A stretch of DNA of 64,000 nucleotides from Leptospira sp. WS4.C2. GTDB taxonomy: Bacteria > Spirochaetota > Leptospiria > Leptospirales > Leptospiraceae. Below are positions 37,508 to 46,658 of this stretch, one piece after another (position 1 is the stretch's first letter; every line of letters starts with the position of its first letter). The position numbers and the translations under genes were made by a program. The stretch is from positions 496,001-560,000 of the forward strand of contig NZ_CP162139.1 of NCBI RefSeq assembly GCF_040833985.1, read 5' to 3'. Under the pieces are notes generated by a model that saw only the letters and a list, made by a program, of their open reading frames with translations, had not been told where the DNA came from and did no database searches.

Positions 37508-38953
37508 ATGAAGCCGATCCAAAAAATACTCATCGCCAATCGTGGTGAAATTGCCGTTCGTGTCATTCGCACTGCAAAAAGAATGGGAATCAAAACTGTT
37601 GCAGTTTTTTCCGATCCAGATGCACAAAGTCTTTTTGTTCAGTCTGCGGACGAAGCGTTCTCTTTAGGGGGAACAGACGCTCGCTCTTCTTACTTAAATG
37701 TCGAAAAGGTCATTCAGGCCTGTTTGGAAACAGGAGCGGACGCCGTACATCCAGGTTATGGTTTTTTATCAGAGAATACTGATTTTGCATCCAAATTGGA
37801 AAAACACGGAATTCGATTCATTGGCCCAAAACCTCATTCTATCGAAGCCATGGGGGATAAAATCGGATCACGCCTGTTAGTTGCAAAAAATGGTGTTCCC
37901 GTAGTTCCTGGTTATGAAGGAGGTTCTCAAGAAATGTCGGTATTCCAAAAAGAAGCCGAAAAAATCGGATATCCCATTATGGCAAAAGCAAGTGCCGGTG
38001 GTGGAGGAAAGGGAATGCGCCGAATCAATTCACCAGAAGAATTGGAACCAGGAATTCTTTCTGCTAAACGTGAAGCCCTCTCTGCATTTGGTGATGATCG
38101 AATTCTTTTAGAAAAATATATCACAAACCCTCGTCATGTGGAATTTCAAATTTTTGGAGATACAAAAGGAAATATCATTCACTTACATGAAAGAGATTGT
38201 TCCTTACAAAGACGCCATCAAAAGGTAGTCGAAGAAACTCCTGCACCCAGATACTCTGCAGATCTCAAAGTCAAAATGTCTGAAGCTGCTGTGATGGCAG
38301 CAAAAGCAGTTCAATACGAAGGGGCCGGAACCGTCGAATTTATATTAGGTGAGGCAGGTGAATTTTATTTCTTAGAGATGAACACTCGTTTGCAGGTAGA
38401 ACATCCTGTAACGGAAATGACAACCGGTCTTGATTTAGTGGAATGGCAAATTCGTGTTTGCCAAGGGGAAACATTACCTGAAATCAAAACCCCTCCTCAA
38501 AAAGGACATGCATTGGAAGTTCGAATTTATGCAGAAGATCCGAAAGAAGGTTTTTTGCCATCGACTGGGAGGATCCATCATCTATCCTTTCCAACCAGAG
38601 ATTACTTAAGAATAGATTCCGGTGTAGTTTCAGGTTCTGAAATTACCATGTTTTACGATCCAATGATTGCAAAATTGATTGTATGGGGTGAAGATCGCAA
38701 CATCGCAATACACCGCCTAATTGAATGTTTGTCGGAAACCATTATATTCGGTCCAAAAACCAATTTGCAATTTTTACAGAGATTAGTTGCAACAAAAGAA
38801 TTTGCAGAAGGAAAGGTATCAACACACTTTATTGCTGATAACGAACCGGAACTATTGTCAAACAAAACGAAAGATGAACTAAAATTAGCCCTAGCCGGTG
38901 CTTTTTTTACTACTAAAGAACCGATTGACCCTTGGATTCGGGAGACCACCTAA
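37508..38953 (+). CDS. accC: Biotin carboxylase subunit of an acyl-CoA carboxylase
   Basis: 481 residues from the ATG at 37508; an upstream extension in the same frame overlaps the divergent gene and is rejected. ATP-grasp landmarks are present: KILIANRGEIAVRV, VHPGYGFLSEN, the glycine loop AGGGGKGMRR and EMNTRLQVEHPVTE. It carboxylates biotin on a carrier with ATP and bicarbonate. The carrier gene follows one base later. Whether this serves acetyl-CoA carboxylase or the MccB-type subunit at 0.5-2.1 kb cannot be told; the compact BC-plus-separate-BCCP arrangement allows either. Confidence 0.92.
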   Translation: MKPIQKILIANRGEIAVRVIRTAKRMGIKTVAVFSDPDAQSLFVQSADEAFSLGGTDARSSYLNVEKVIQACLETGADAVHPGYGFLSENTDFASKLEKHGIRFIGPKPHSIEAMGDKIGSRLLVAKNGVPVVPGYEGGSQEMSVFQKEAEKIGYPIMAKASAGGGGKGMRRINSPEELEPGILSAKREALSAFGDDRILLEKYITNPRHVEFQIFGDTKGNIIHLHERDCSLQRRHQKVVEETPAPRYSADLKVKMSEAAVMAAKAVQYEGAGTVEFILGEAGEFYFLEMNTRLQVEHPVTEMTTGLDLVEWQIRVCQGETLPEIKTPPQKGHALEVRIYAEDPKEGFLPSTGRIHHLSFPTRDYLRIDSGVVSGSEITMFYDPMIAKLIVWGEDRNIAIHRLIECLSETIIFGPKTNLQFLQRLVATKEFAEGKVSTHFIADNEPELLSNKTKDELKLALAGAFFTTKEPIDPWIRETT

Positions 38954-38954
38954 T

Positions 38955-39470
38955 ATGGATTATCTATTTGAGACAAAAACCAGTCCTGCTTCCGTTTATG
39001 TAAGTGGTTCTTCTGTGCGTGTCCGTTTAGGAATGGATACCTTTTCATACCAATTGGAAAATTTGGTAAAAGAAGAAACATACACAACTGAAGTAAGTCC
39101 TTTACAATCCGTTTTTATGAAAGATGGATCTGTATTAAAATATCTCAAAGTAAGAAATGAGATTTTCCTTCATTGGAAAGGTGAGATTTGGAGTGGCAAA
39201 CTCGCCGAACGTCAGTATGAAGGTGCGGGACAAACATCTCCCGAAATCAAAAGTCCTATGCCTGGGAAAGTAGTGCAAATCTCTACTGAAGTGGGAAAGG
39301 AACACAAACAGGGGGAAACCTTATTGATTTTAGAAGCAATGAAAATGGAGAACGCTGTTAAAGCCCCTTATTTATGCCGGGTAGAAGAGATTCGAAAATT
39401 GCAGGGGGATCTCGTCCAACAAGACGAAGTGCTTCTCATTTTACACAGAATCGAACCGGAAAAAACATAA
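38955..39470 (+). CDS. Biotin carboxyl carrier protein
   Basis: 171 residues. The C-terminal ~75 residues form a biotinyl domain with EAMKMEN; K130 is the biotinylated lysine. SPMPGKVVQI precedes it as usual. The N-terminal ~95 residues look like the BT-type linker domain found in methylcrotonyl- and propionyl-CoA carboxylase alpha chains (YLKVRNEIFLHWKGEIW), as if a typical alpha chain had been split into two genes. One base separates it from the carboxylase gene. Confidence 0.9.
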   Translation: MDYLFETKTSPASVYVSGSSVRVRLGMDTFSYQLENLVKEETYTTEVSPLQSVFMKDGSVLKYLKVRNEIFLHWKGEIWSGKLAERQYEGAGQTSPEIKSPMPGKVVQISTEVGKEHKQGETLLILEAMKMENAVKAPYLCRVEEIRKLQGDLVQQDEVLLILHRIEPEKT

Positions 39471-39542
39471 ATTTTCGAATCTATTTGACATATTTTTCAA
39501 ACTTCCCACCATAAGGCAGTTTCTTTGGCTGATAGGTAGAGA

Positions 39543-41030
39543 ATGTACAATCATATTTTGAGAAGTTTCACACTTCTGTTGTTTTTTTCGTTTTTCCACG
39601 GGGTTTTCGGTCAGGAACGTCAACCCCGTACCGACCTTCCGTTCGAGATCTCTGAAAAAAAGAGGCTGAGCGAGAGGGACTTTAAGAATAAAAAAGAGGG
39701 GGGATACTTTACAGGTCTTCCTCTCATCAACTCTGACCCGAATGTGGGAGTTGGTTACGGGGCGCGAGTGCTCTATTTTTACAACGGGGAAAAGAAATCC
39801 CCCATGTTTGAATACACACCTTATCGGGTTCGGGTATTTGCTCAGTACTTCAATACGACCAAACGGGCTCCCTACCACCAATTGAGTATCGATGCACCGT
39901 ATATCTTTGATACCAAGTGGAGACTCCGTGCGGATTTAGTTTATGAGCGAAATCCAAACTCTCTTTTCTTCGGAGTCGGGGAAAATACCCTCCAACCACT
40001 TTCTTACCTAGAAAGGAACGATCCCAACGGCCAAATTAGAAGAAACGCTCCTTTTGCCGATTATGAAGACAATTTAAACTATCGCCGGCCTGGTGATGCG
40101 GGAGCTGGAGAAGCTCCGATTGTCAGTGACCATAGATACAATCGTTACGACATCGAAAATCCTAACTTTAGCACTTCGGGTGAATACTCGTTCTTCGGTG
40201 GTACACTTCGTACGGTGACGGGTGTTCGTCTATCGAAACAAATCATTCGAACTTATGACGGAAGGTATAACAATGCGCAGTTAGGTCCAGCCGATGGAAT
40301 TTTAGGTCTTTTAGATGTCGATCGCACTTTTGGAACGCCACAAGGGGAAACCAAATTAACTCGTGAGGATAAAGATGGAAAGATCAAAGGTATTAACGGT
40401 GGTTATACCAATACGGTTCGTGCTGGGATTGTGTATGATACACGTGACTTCGAACCAGATCCAAACCGTGGATTGTTCCTAGAATACACTCATGAACGTT
40501 CCACAAAAGCCATTGGATCAACATCTGAATTCAATAAAAACTTGGTATCAGGACGTATTTTCATCAGTCCCGTCCAATGGTTCACTAGCAAACCTCCAGA
40601 GATTTTGGAAAAGTTTGTTCTGGCAGCTCGGGGAACAATGATTCAAACCAATGGGGATGCGCCGTTTTACGAATACAGAAATATGTGGGGAACGGAAACC
40701 AACCAATCCGGTCTTGGTGGTAGGACTACGATTCGCGGTTATAAACAAGATCGTTTCGTCGGTCAAACCATGGCATTTGCTAACTTTGAAATTCGTTGGA
40801 AGTTTGCAGAAGCAGAATTTGGTGGACAACACTTTGACTTTCAATTGGTTCCATTTTATGATGTGGGGCGAGTATGGGATCGCACAGAAGATGCGAACCT
40901 AAAGAACTACAAACACTCTAGAGGTATCGGTCTACGAATTCCTTGGAACCAAGCAACTGTTATCTATTTTGATCATGCGATTTCGAATGAAGATAGACAA
41001 ACATTCATTAACTTTAACCATATTTTTTAG
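39543..41030 (+). CDS. Omp85/surface-antigen-like outer-membrane protein
   Basis: 495 residues with a signal peptide ending VFGQ. No POTRA repeats are seen; nearly all of the mature protein looks like a 16-strand barrel of the bacterial surface antigen (D15) type: GYFTGLPLINSDPNVGVGYGARV at the start, GLGGRTTIRGYKQDRF (the Arg-Gly-Tyr of loop 6) and FYDVGRVWD near the end. POTRA-less members are probably porins or secretion pores of unclear cargo. A DUF1566 lipoprotein gene follows 13 bases later. Confidence 0.8.
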   Translation: MYNHILRSFTLLLFFSFFHGVFGQERQPRTDLPFEISEKKRLSERDFKNKKEGGYFTGLPLINSDPNVGVGYGARVLYFYNGEKKSPMFEYTPYRVRVFAQYFNTTKRAPYHQLSIDAPYIFDTKWRLRADLVYERNPNSLFFGVGENTLQPLSYLERNDPNGQIRRNAPFADYEDNLNYRRPGDAGAGEAPIVSDHRYNRYDIENPNFSTSGEYSFFGGTLRTVTGVRLSKQIIRTYDGRYNNAQLGPADGILGLLDVDRTFGTPQGETKLTREDKDGKIKGINGGYTNTVRAGIVYDTRDFEPDPNRGLFLEYTHERSTKAIGSTSEFNKNLVSGRIFISPVQWFTSKPPEILEKFVLAARGTMIQTNGDAPFYEYRNMWGTETNQSGLGGRTTIRGYKQDRFVGQTMAFANFEIRWKFAEAEFGGQHFDFQLVPFYDVGRVWDRTEDANLKNYKHSRGIGLRIPWNQATVIYFDHAISNEDRQTFINFNHIF

Positions 41031-41043
41031 GAGAGCAGAGCTT

Positions 41044-41727
41044 ATGAAAGTAATTCAATATTGTTTCGCTCTTTTGGTCTTATCTTTTTTCATGAACTGT
41101 GAAATGAAACCTGTAGAGGATATCTACGGTTTAAGCCCGGAAGAAACCAACCAACTGATCGCGGGGATCCTTGCAAACCAAAGTCTCAGAGACAACGGAA
41201 ATGGAACCATCACGGACACTGTGGCCAATTTAGTTTGGCAAAAATGTACACATGGTCAAGTGTATCGTTCAGGATTTAACGATTGTTTAGGAGCACCTCA
41301 AGGTTCTATTTTCAATCCGTATGATTCTGCACGGGCGGGAGCCGCTCAAGTTGCTTTCTGTGATTCGAAAACACACGCTTGTAATTCGGTTTCGTACCCA
41401 CAATTGTTACAAGGTTTTTCGTCTATTGCGGTGACTGGATCGAGTGAGTTGTATGGCGCTTGTCAGAATAGCAATTATTTAGGCGCTACATGGCGAGTTC
41501 CCACTGTGTTAGAATACCAAAGGTTGGTGATTCCAGGTAGGGCAGCCACCCTCCAATTTTTCCCTTCCACTCAGGAAGAAGATTATTGGACTGCTTGGTC
41601 TAACAGCGATGACATCCCAGGGGAAACTGCATTTGCCATTTCCTTTGAGAGACAATCGTATGGAGTCCAACGATCCGTTGTAAAAACACAAAGGAATTAT
41701 GTCCGTTGTGTGCGAACGGGCCCATAA
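41044..41727 (+). CDS. DUF1566 (Lcl C-terminal) lipoprotein
   Basis: 227 residues from an ATG with AGGAG upstream. The signal ends in SFFMNC, so C19 is probably lipidated. The mature protein has the DUF1566 pattern: DNGNGTITDTVANLVWQKC near the start, ATWRVPTVLEYQRL, and YVRCVRTGP at the end. Six conserved cysteines probably pair. Function unknown; it sits in the unit of the surface-antigen barrel and may accompany it at the cell surface. Confidence 0.8.
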   Translation: MKVIQYCFALLVLSFFMNCEMKPVEDIYGLSPEETNQLIAGILANQSLRDNGNGTITDTVANLVWQKCTHGQVYRSGFNDCLGAPQGSIFNPYDSARAGAAQVAFCDSKTHACNSVSYPQLLQGFSSIAVTGSSELYGACQNSNYLGATWRVPTVLEYQRLVIPGRAATLQFFPSTQEEDYWTAWSNSDDIPGETAFAISFERQSYGVQRSVVKTQRNYVRCVRTGP

Positions 41728-41752
41728 ACACTCGATTTAAAGATTTTCTCCC

Positions 41753-41779
41753 ACTCTCCTGATCTTTCAGGAGAGTTTT
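41753..41779 (+). terminator. Rho-independent terminator
   Basis: A perfect 10-bp stem (ACTCTCCTGA and TCAGGAGAGT) with a TCTT loop is followed by TTT. It closes the barrel-lipoprotein unit 26 bases after the stop. Confidence 0.85.
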
Positions 41780-41855
41780 CGCTTTTCAAAAAACCAATTT
41801 CCTACTAATATTTTCTGATAACAAACCGAAGTACCCATTAGGTGGTGAGGTTTCC

Positions 41856-42569
41856 ATGAGAATTGACGAGTCTCCATTCAGCCGTATGAATGTAGATCTT
41901 TTAAAAGATCGCCGGGTGAACTATGCCGGTCATGGACAATTGGAAAGTGCCCCAGAATCCCTCTCAGCCTTACATGTCATTTCGCATGAACTCGGACATG
42001 CAGCCGAGTTCAAAAACGAAGCCTTCCGTGAAGGGCGAGATGTACAATCTGTCCAAGTAAAAATCAATTATGAGCTCCGAGATGGTCGAATGGTAGCTGT
42101 GAGCGGGGAAACTCATGCAGTCACTCGCCCAAAAGCGAAATCGGAAGAAGATCCCGCACTGACTCCTTACTCAGATGGGAAGTCCCTAAAGGATCTTTTT
42201 CAGTTGAAAGAGGATGAAGATAAAAAACCCAATTCGAAAGATAAAACCAAATTAAATCCCAAGGAGTTAATGCAAAAATCTCATGAAAAAGAATTGGAAT
42301 CTAAAATTAAAGAACTCGAAACTCGACTTGAATCTGAAAAAACAAAAAAGTCATCATCGGATGTTCATTCGGCAGAACAATTGAAAGAAATTGAATCAGA
42401 AAAAAAACGTTTGGAAGAAGAAGTGAGACTGATCCGAGTCAAAGAACAATTGAAAGAAACGTTTGCTCTACTCACAGACTTTCGAAAAATGATGACTTCT
42501 AATTTGTTTGGAATGATGAACATTCAAACCGAATCTAATTCAGGTAATTACTTAGACACCTTTGTTTGA
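41856..42569 (+). CDS. HEXXH-containing coiled-coil protein (putative metalloprotease-like)
   Basis: 237 residues, no signal peptide. H44-E45-x-x-H48 (HELGH) follows a helix LSALHVIS, then a strand region with VSGETHAV. This resembles the SprA-related putative metalloprotease family in outline. From about residue 100 the protein is highly charged, with a coiled coil at 140-210 (ELESKIKELETRLES, EIESEKKRLEEEVRL). Protease activity is unproven: no third ligand beyond the HEXXH glutamate region is obvious. The last 22 bases overlap engB tail to tail. Confidence 0.65.
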   Translation: MRIDESPFSRMNVDLLKDRRVNYAGHGQLESAPESLSALHVISHELGHAAEFKNEAFREGRDVQSVQVKINYELRDGRMVAVSGETHAVTRPKAKSEEDPALTPYSDGKSLKDLFQLKEDEDKKPNSKDKTKLNPKELMQKSHEKELESKIKELETRLESEKTKKSSSDVHSAEQLKEIESEKKRLEEEVRLIRVKEQLKETFALLTDFRKMMTSNLFGMMNIQTESNSGNYLDTFV

Positions 42570-43180
42570 TCTATCATATTTTCTACTATAAACTCACGTA
42601 ACTCTCCCACACCCCTTCCTGTCGTAGCTGAAAGATAAAATACTCGAAACGGAATTCCAATTTCATTCATTGCTGATTCCATTTCTGTACGAACTCGGTG
42701 TTGTTCACTTTGATTTAGTTTATCTATTTTTGTCCGGACCACCACGGGTTTGATTTTTTTCTCCATGGCAACTTCAATCGTAGAAAGTTCTTCTTCTGGA
42801 AATTCTCTTTGTGAATCACAAAGGATAAATAGAATTTTCAAATTTTGCCAAGTATTTAGGAAACCTTCCAAAAGTTTCATCATATCTTTGTGTTCCTTAT
42901 GAGAGGCTTTTGAATAACCAAACCCTGGTAAGTCGACAAGATTAAATCCTTCTTTTGTTCTGAAAATATTTATGAGTTTCGTTTTCCCAGGTGTTCTCGA
43001 AACTTTTGCGAGTCCTCTGTGGTTTGAAAGAGCGTTGAGTAAACTTGATTTTCCTGAATTGGACCTTCCCATAAAAGCGATAGAAGGAATGGAATCTAAC
43101 TCTTCTTTTTCGCTTAGATTGGCGATGGAAGTGAAGAACTTAGTTTCCGGGAAGGGAATTTCTTTTGAGTACTTATGCAT
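42548..43180 (-). CDS. engB: Ribosome-assembly GTPase EngB (YihA/YsxC)
   Basis: 210 residues. G1 is GRSNSGKSS, G3 DLPG, G4 TKID and G5 SATTG, in the EngB order with the short FFTSIANLSE leader. EngB assists late assembly of the large ribosomal subunit. It follows tilS by five bases on the same strand. Confidence 0.95.
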   Translation of the reverse strand: MHKYSKEIPFPETKFFTSIANLSEKEELDSIPSIAFMGRSNSGKSSLLNALSNHRGLAKVSRTPGKTKLINIFRTKEGFNLVDLPGFGYSKASHKEHKDMMKLLEGFLNTWQNLKILFILCDSQREFPEEELSTIEVAMEKKIKPVVVRTKIDKLNQSEQHRVRTEMESAMNEIGIPFRVFYLSATTGRGVGELREFIVENMIDQTKVSK

Positions 43181-43185
43181 CTAGT

Positions 43186-44486
43186 TCACCTTTCCAGATA
43201 GATTCGTTTGGGATAATTCTTTTCGCTTTTCGAAAAGAGAGAAAACAAAATTTGAATGGGTTCCCCTTCAAAATAAAGGATGGGAATATAGGTTCTTAGG
43301 AAAAACGGGATTCCATTTTCCCGCATACATTCGGAAATTTCCTTATTCCCAGAGCGGATTTGAATTTTTTGACCATGATGCCAAGATCCAAGGCTGTATT
43401 TTTCTTCTGGATCGGAAAGTCTGAATCTGTTTTGATTCCATTCAATATTTAAATAGGATCCATCTCGTGAAGAAACTGCTTTTTTAAAAGCTGGAGACTT
43501 TTTATCAATGATAAAAAGATCACCAAACTTCGATTTGTATAGAAAACAGTTTTTATTTTCTAAAAATGCCCTTTCCCCTTCCGATTGGAGATGGAAATTA
43601 TCAAATCCCGATTTGTATAAAGGATAGTGGCCAAGTAACTTTAAATGAAAATCAATCAGATCTTTTTTGGCGGATAAATTGAGACTAGTCCAAGTTTCGT
43701 GTGGGATACGAAAGATATGTGGTTCTTGTTTGGAGGTGGATACCTTTTTTAAATCAAATTGTAAATTGAGTTGAGAACGATCATGAAAATTCCAATAGGT
43801 TTTATGAAAGTTCCAATTTTCTTTTTCTAATATAGGAAGTAAGTCCATACGAATTCGATTACGTTTGAAACTGGGATCTTTGTTGGATTCGTCTTCAAAG
43901 ATCTTCATATTGTTGGTTATAAAGTCATAGAGTAATTCTAATTCCCTATCTTCAAAAAAGACTAAAGGTAAAAATCGTTCCCCATCAAAAGGAGGGAGCG
44001 TATAAAAAGCTTTTTTTCCACCTCCTCTTGTTAGATGTAAAAAAATGGACTCTGTATAATCTTTACAATGATGACCGGTAAGGATTACTGCTGAAATTTT
44101 ATCGGTAATTTTTTTAAGTTCGTGGTAACGAACGAGTCTTCCCGTTTCCTCTAATCCTTTTTTTAGTTTGAGAGAAAGATTTGGGATTTTTTTTTTACAA
44201 AATGAAAAGGGAACTGAGTAGATTCTAAAAACTGGAGTAATTCTTTTTCTTCTGTTTCGATGGAACGAATCCCATGAGATAAATAAAATAATGTGGGTGA
44301 TTGGATTTGGTAAGTATCCTTAAGATATTTAAAAAACAAAACCAAAAGGGATGAATCTTTTCCGCCAGAATATGAGATGAGAAACTGGGTTTTGTTTTCT
44401 ACCCAGGTTGTTGCAATCCGGCTCCCCATGCGACTTAGGGCCATTTCAAACAGTTTTGCGATTGGAGCGGGAATTTCCGGGATCAT
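43186..44486 (-). CDS. tilS: tRNA(Ile)-lysidine synthase TilS, reading frame broken at an A10 tract
   Basis: The first 107 codons give the PP-loop domain with SGGKDS at 40-45, then run through an A10 tract (44187-44196) into a stop at 44163. One extra base there (A11) would restore a continuous frame of ~433 residues, reading KKKIPNLSLKLKKGLEE, then ILTGHHCKDYTES and LTRGGG, the expected TilS continuation, joined to the open frame that starts near 43908. TilS converts C34 of tRNA-Ile to lysidine and is normally essential. So slippage on the A-tract, phase variation or a sequencing error is likelier than true loss. It overlaps its upstream gene by four bases. Confidence 0.85.
44187..44196 (-). 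repeat. Homopolymer A10 (coding strand) at the tilS frameshift
   Basis: Ten T on the plus strand, ten A in the tilS message. This is the exact point where the tilS frame changes. Runs of this length are known substrates for polymerase slippage. Confidence 0.9.
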
Positions 44487-46411
44487 ATCTTCCTTACTGC
44501 CACCATAGTGATATCATCGTGTTGTTCCTGTTCTTTGACAAATTCTTTTAGTTCTGAATAGATTTTCTCTAGAATGTTTTTTGGTTCTAGTGGGATAAAC
44601 GAAAGAAAACTAGATTTGAGTTGGGACTCTCCAAACTGGGATTCTAGCGAGTTTCGCGCTTCTGTGACTCCATCTGTGTACAATAAAATGGTGTCACCCG
44701 AATCAAATCGCAATTTGGATTCATTCCGAAAGGAGGAAATATCAGGTTGGATTCCAAGGATCACACCTTCTGTTTCGATGACAGAGAGTGATTTAGAATC
44801 TGCATGATAATGGTAAAAGTTTCCATGACCAGCACCAGAGAATTGTACCTCTCCAGTAATGAGATTCCAGCGCAGTAAAATCATACTCATAAAACGTGGA
44901 GTGATAGCTTCCTTGTAACTAGTATAAAGGTAACTATTAATGTCGTTTAGAATCTCCCAAGGCGAATCTTTCACTCGGACAAGGGAATGAAGTATGGTTC
45001 TGACTGTTGCCATAACAAGGCCTGCGGCCACTCCCTTACCACTGACATCCCCGATACAGATAAACAACTCGTTTCTATTAGGTGAAAGTATGAAATCATA
45101 ATAATCACCTCCAATCCCACGAGCCGGAACCATAAAGCCACCAAAGGAAAATCCTTCTGCTTCTGGAGCTTTTCTAGGTAAGAGAGTACTTTGGATTTCT
45201 TTTGCAATTTCAATTTCTTTTTCTAACCTTTCTTTATTCGAAAGATTTTGGTATAAATTGGAATTTTCCATAGTGATTCTAGCTAAAGAAACAAAAGCAT
45301 TGAGCGCTTCGATTTCATCTTGTGGAAAACGATTCTCTTGTTTGGTGAGAATAAAAACGCAAGCAGTTCCATTTTCCAAAGTGAGTGGAAAAACCATAGA
45401 TTCTTTACCTTCGATACCAAGAGCTGCCAAGTTTGGATTGGTGATTGGATCGATGGTAATGGTTTCTTTGGTTTGTAATAGAGAAGTAATATTTTCTAAA
45501 TCGATGGTTTCAGTTTTTGTATGAATTTGGTAGTTTTCTAAATCCCTATAAAGTTTAAATATTTTTGCTTTGGACGACTCAATCGTTCTTTCTATGAGAC
45601 AGGTCAAAGAGGATTCCACAATGCCTGAAAGAGTTAAAAGAATCATCCGAATCATTTCATCATGATTGTTTAAATAAAGTTGGCTGAGAGTTAAGGCAGC
45701 AGTATGCAAACTTTGAAAATTTTTGGATTGGTTTTCTGATTTAGAAAACAAAAGGGAATTTCGCAGTGATACAGCAAATTGACCAACCACAAGTTGCAAA
45801 ATCTCCTGGTCTTCAATAAAGTCAGAAGAATCTTCTTCTTCGTAATCAATGGTGACCATTCCTACCGCTGTGTTGGCATAAAGAATGGGAATAACTAATT
45901 GCGATTTTGTTCCAGTGAGTTTAGAATAAAATTCGTAAAATGGATGGCTTTGTTCTGAAAATTTATAAAAACAAGGTTCCCCTTTTGCCATCGCTTCAAT
46001 CAAAACTCCATAACTCAAATCATAATCCAAAGTAATTCGTTTGATGGCTCTTTGTAAGGTTTTTTGCCGACTTGAATAGTAGGCTAATTTAATTTCACCT
46101 AACTCTAGATTGGTGATGAATATTGCAATTTTATCGCGCTTCAAACGAATAGAGATAAGTTCGGTAAACCTTTGCATCAATTCCTCCAATCCCATGGAGG
46201 AGTTAAACAGGGAAAGATTGTCCAAGAGGAATTCAGTTTTCTCTTGGGAGCTGAGGATGTTTTTCCCAATCCGTGCGATTTTTCGTTTTTCTAAAATCCA
46301 TTCCCGATCACAGGTTTGGCAGAAGAACCTTCCATTTTTGGTAATCCCATTGGGGAGTTGGGGTTCCGCGCAGAGCAAACAGATTCGGTCGTCGGTGAGC
46401 TCTCGGTGCAT
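44483..46411 (-). CDS. SpoIIE-type phosphatase with zinc-ribbon and GAF domains
   Basis: 642 residues, cytoplasmic. An N-terminal CxxC pair couple (CLLC at 11-14, CQTC at 31-34) forms a small zinc ribbon. Two GAF-like sensor domains follow (about 65-220 and 240-385), then a helix with EKEIEIAKEIQSTLLP, the usual linker, and a SpoIIE/PP2C phosphatase domain with GGDYYDF, DVSGKGVAAG, YTDGVTEA and HDDITM. It should dephosphorylate a STAS-domain protein when its GAF domains sense a ligand. Its start lies 247 bases from the divergent sigma54 activator. Confidence 0.9.
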   Translation of the reverse strand: MHRELTDDRICLLCAEPQLPNGITKNGRFFCQTCDREWILEKRKIARIGKNILSSQEKTEFLLDNLSLFNSSMGLEELMQRFTELISIRLKRDKIAIFITNLELGEIKLAYYSSRQKTLQRAIKRITLDYDLSYGVLIEAMAKGEPCFYKFSEQSHPFYEFYSKLTGTKSQLVIPILYANTAVGMVTIDYEEEDSSDFIEDQEILQLVVGQFAVSLRNSLLFSKSENQSKNFQSLHTAALTLSQLYLNNHDEMIRMILLTLSGIVESSLTCLIERTIESSKAKIFKLYRDLENYQIHTKTETIDLENITSLLQTKETITIDPITNPNLAALGIEGKESMVFPLTLENGTACVFILTKQENRFPQDEIEALNAFVSLARITMENSNLYQNLSNKERLEKEIEIAKEIQSTLLPRKAPEAEGFSFGGFMVPARGIGGDYYDFILSPNRNELFICIGDVSGKGVAAGLVMATVRTILHSLVRVKDSPWEILNDINSYLYTSYKEAITPRFMSMILLRWNLITGEVQFSGAGHGNFYHYHADSKSLSVIETEGVILGIQPDISSFRNESKLRFDSGDTILLYTDGVTEARNSLESQFGESQLKSSFLSFIPLEPKNILEKIYSELKEFVKEQEQHDDITMVAVRKI

Positions 46412-46477
46412 CCTAAGCCAAGGTATTTGATTTCTTTTTTCATTAGCTACAAGAATTTCCTGCAGATCCGAGAAACC

Positions 46478-46493
46478 TGGTACGATTCATGCT
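46478..46493 (+). promoter_or_regulatory. Candidate sigma54 (-24/-12) promoter
   Basis: TGGTACGATTCATGCT matches the sigma54 consensus TGGCACG-N4-TTGCW at all positions but two, with GG at -24 (46479-46480) and GC at -12 (46491-46492) correctly spaced. Transcription would start near 46504 and leave a ~155-base leader before the sigma54 activator gene. The rest of the 247-base gap holds nothing else I can name. Confidence 0.55.
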
Positions 46494-46658
46494 TAATCTA
46501 TAAGCAAAAGTTGTTTTTTCTGCAGAAATCGGAAGGATGTCGGTAGTTATGATTAAAAAATGGTTTATTTGTTCAATAAATAGGCATACTGTTTTGGTCA
46601 CCAGCAAGGTCCTTCTGTATTCTTTCGAGGCAGAGCGTAATACTAAAGAGCAAGAACT

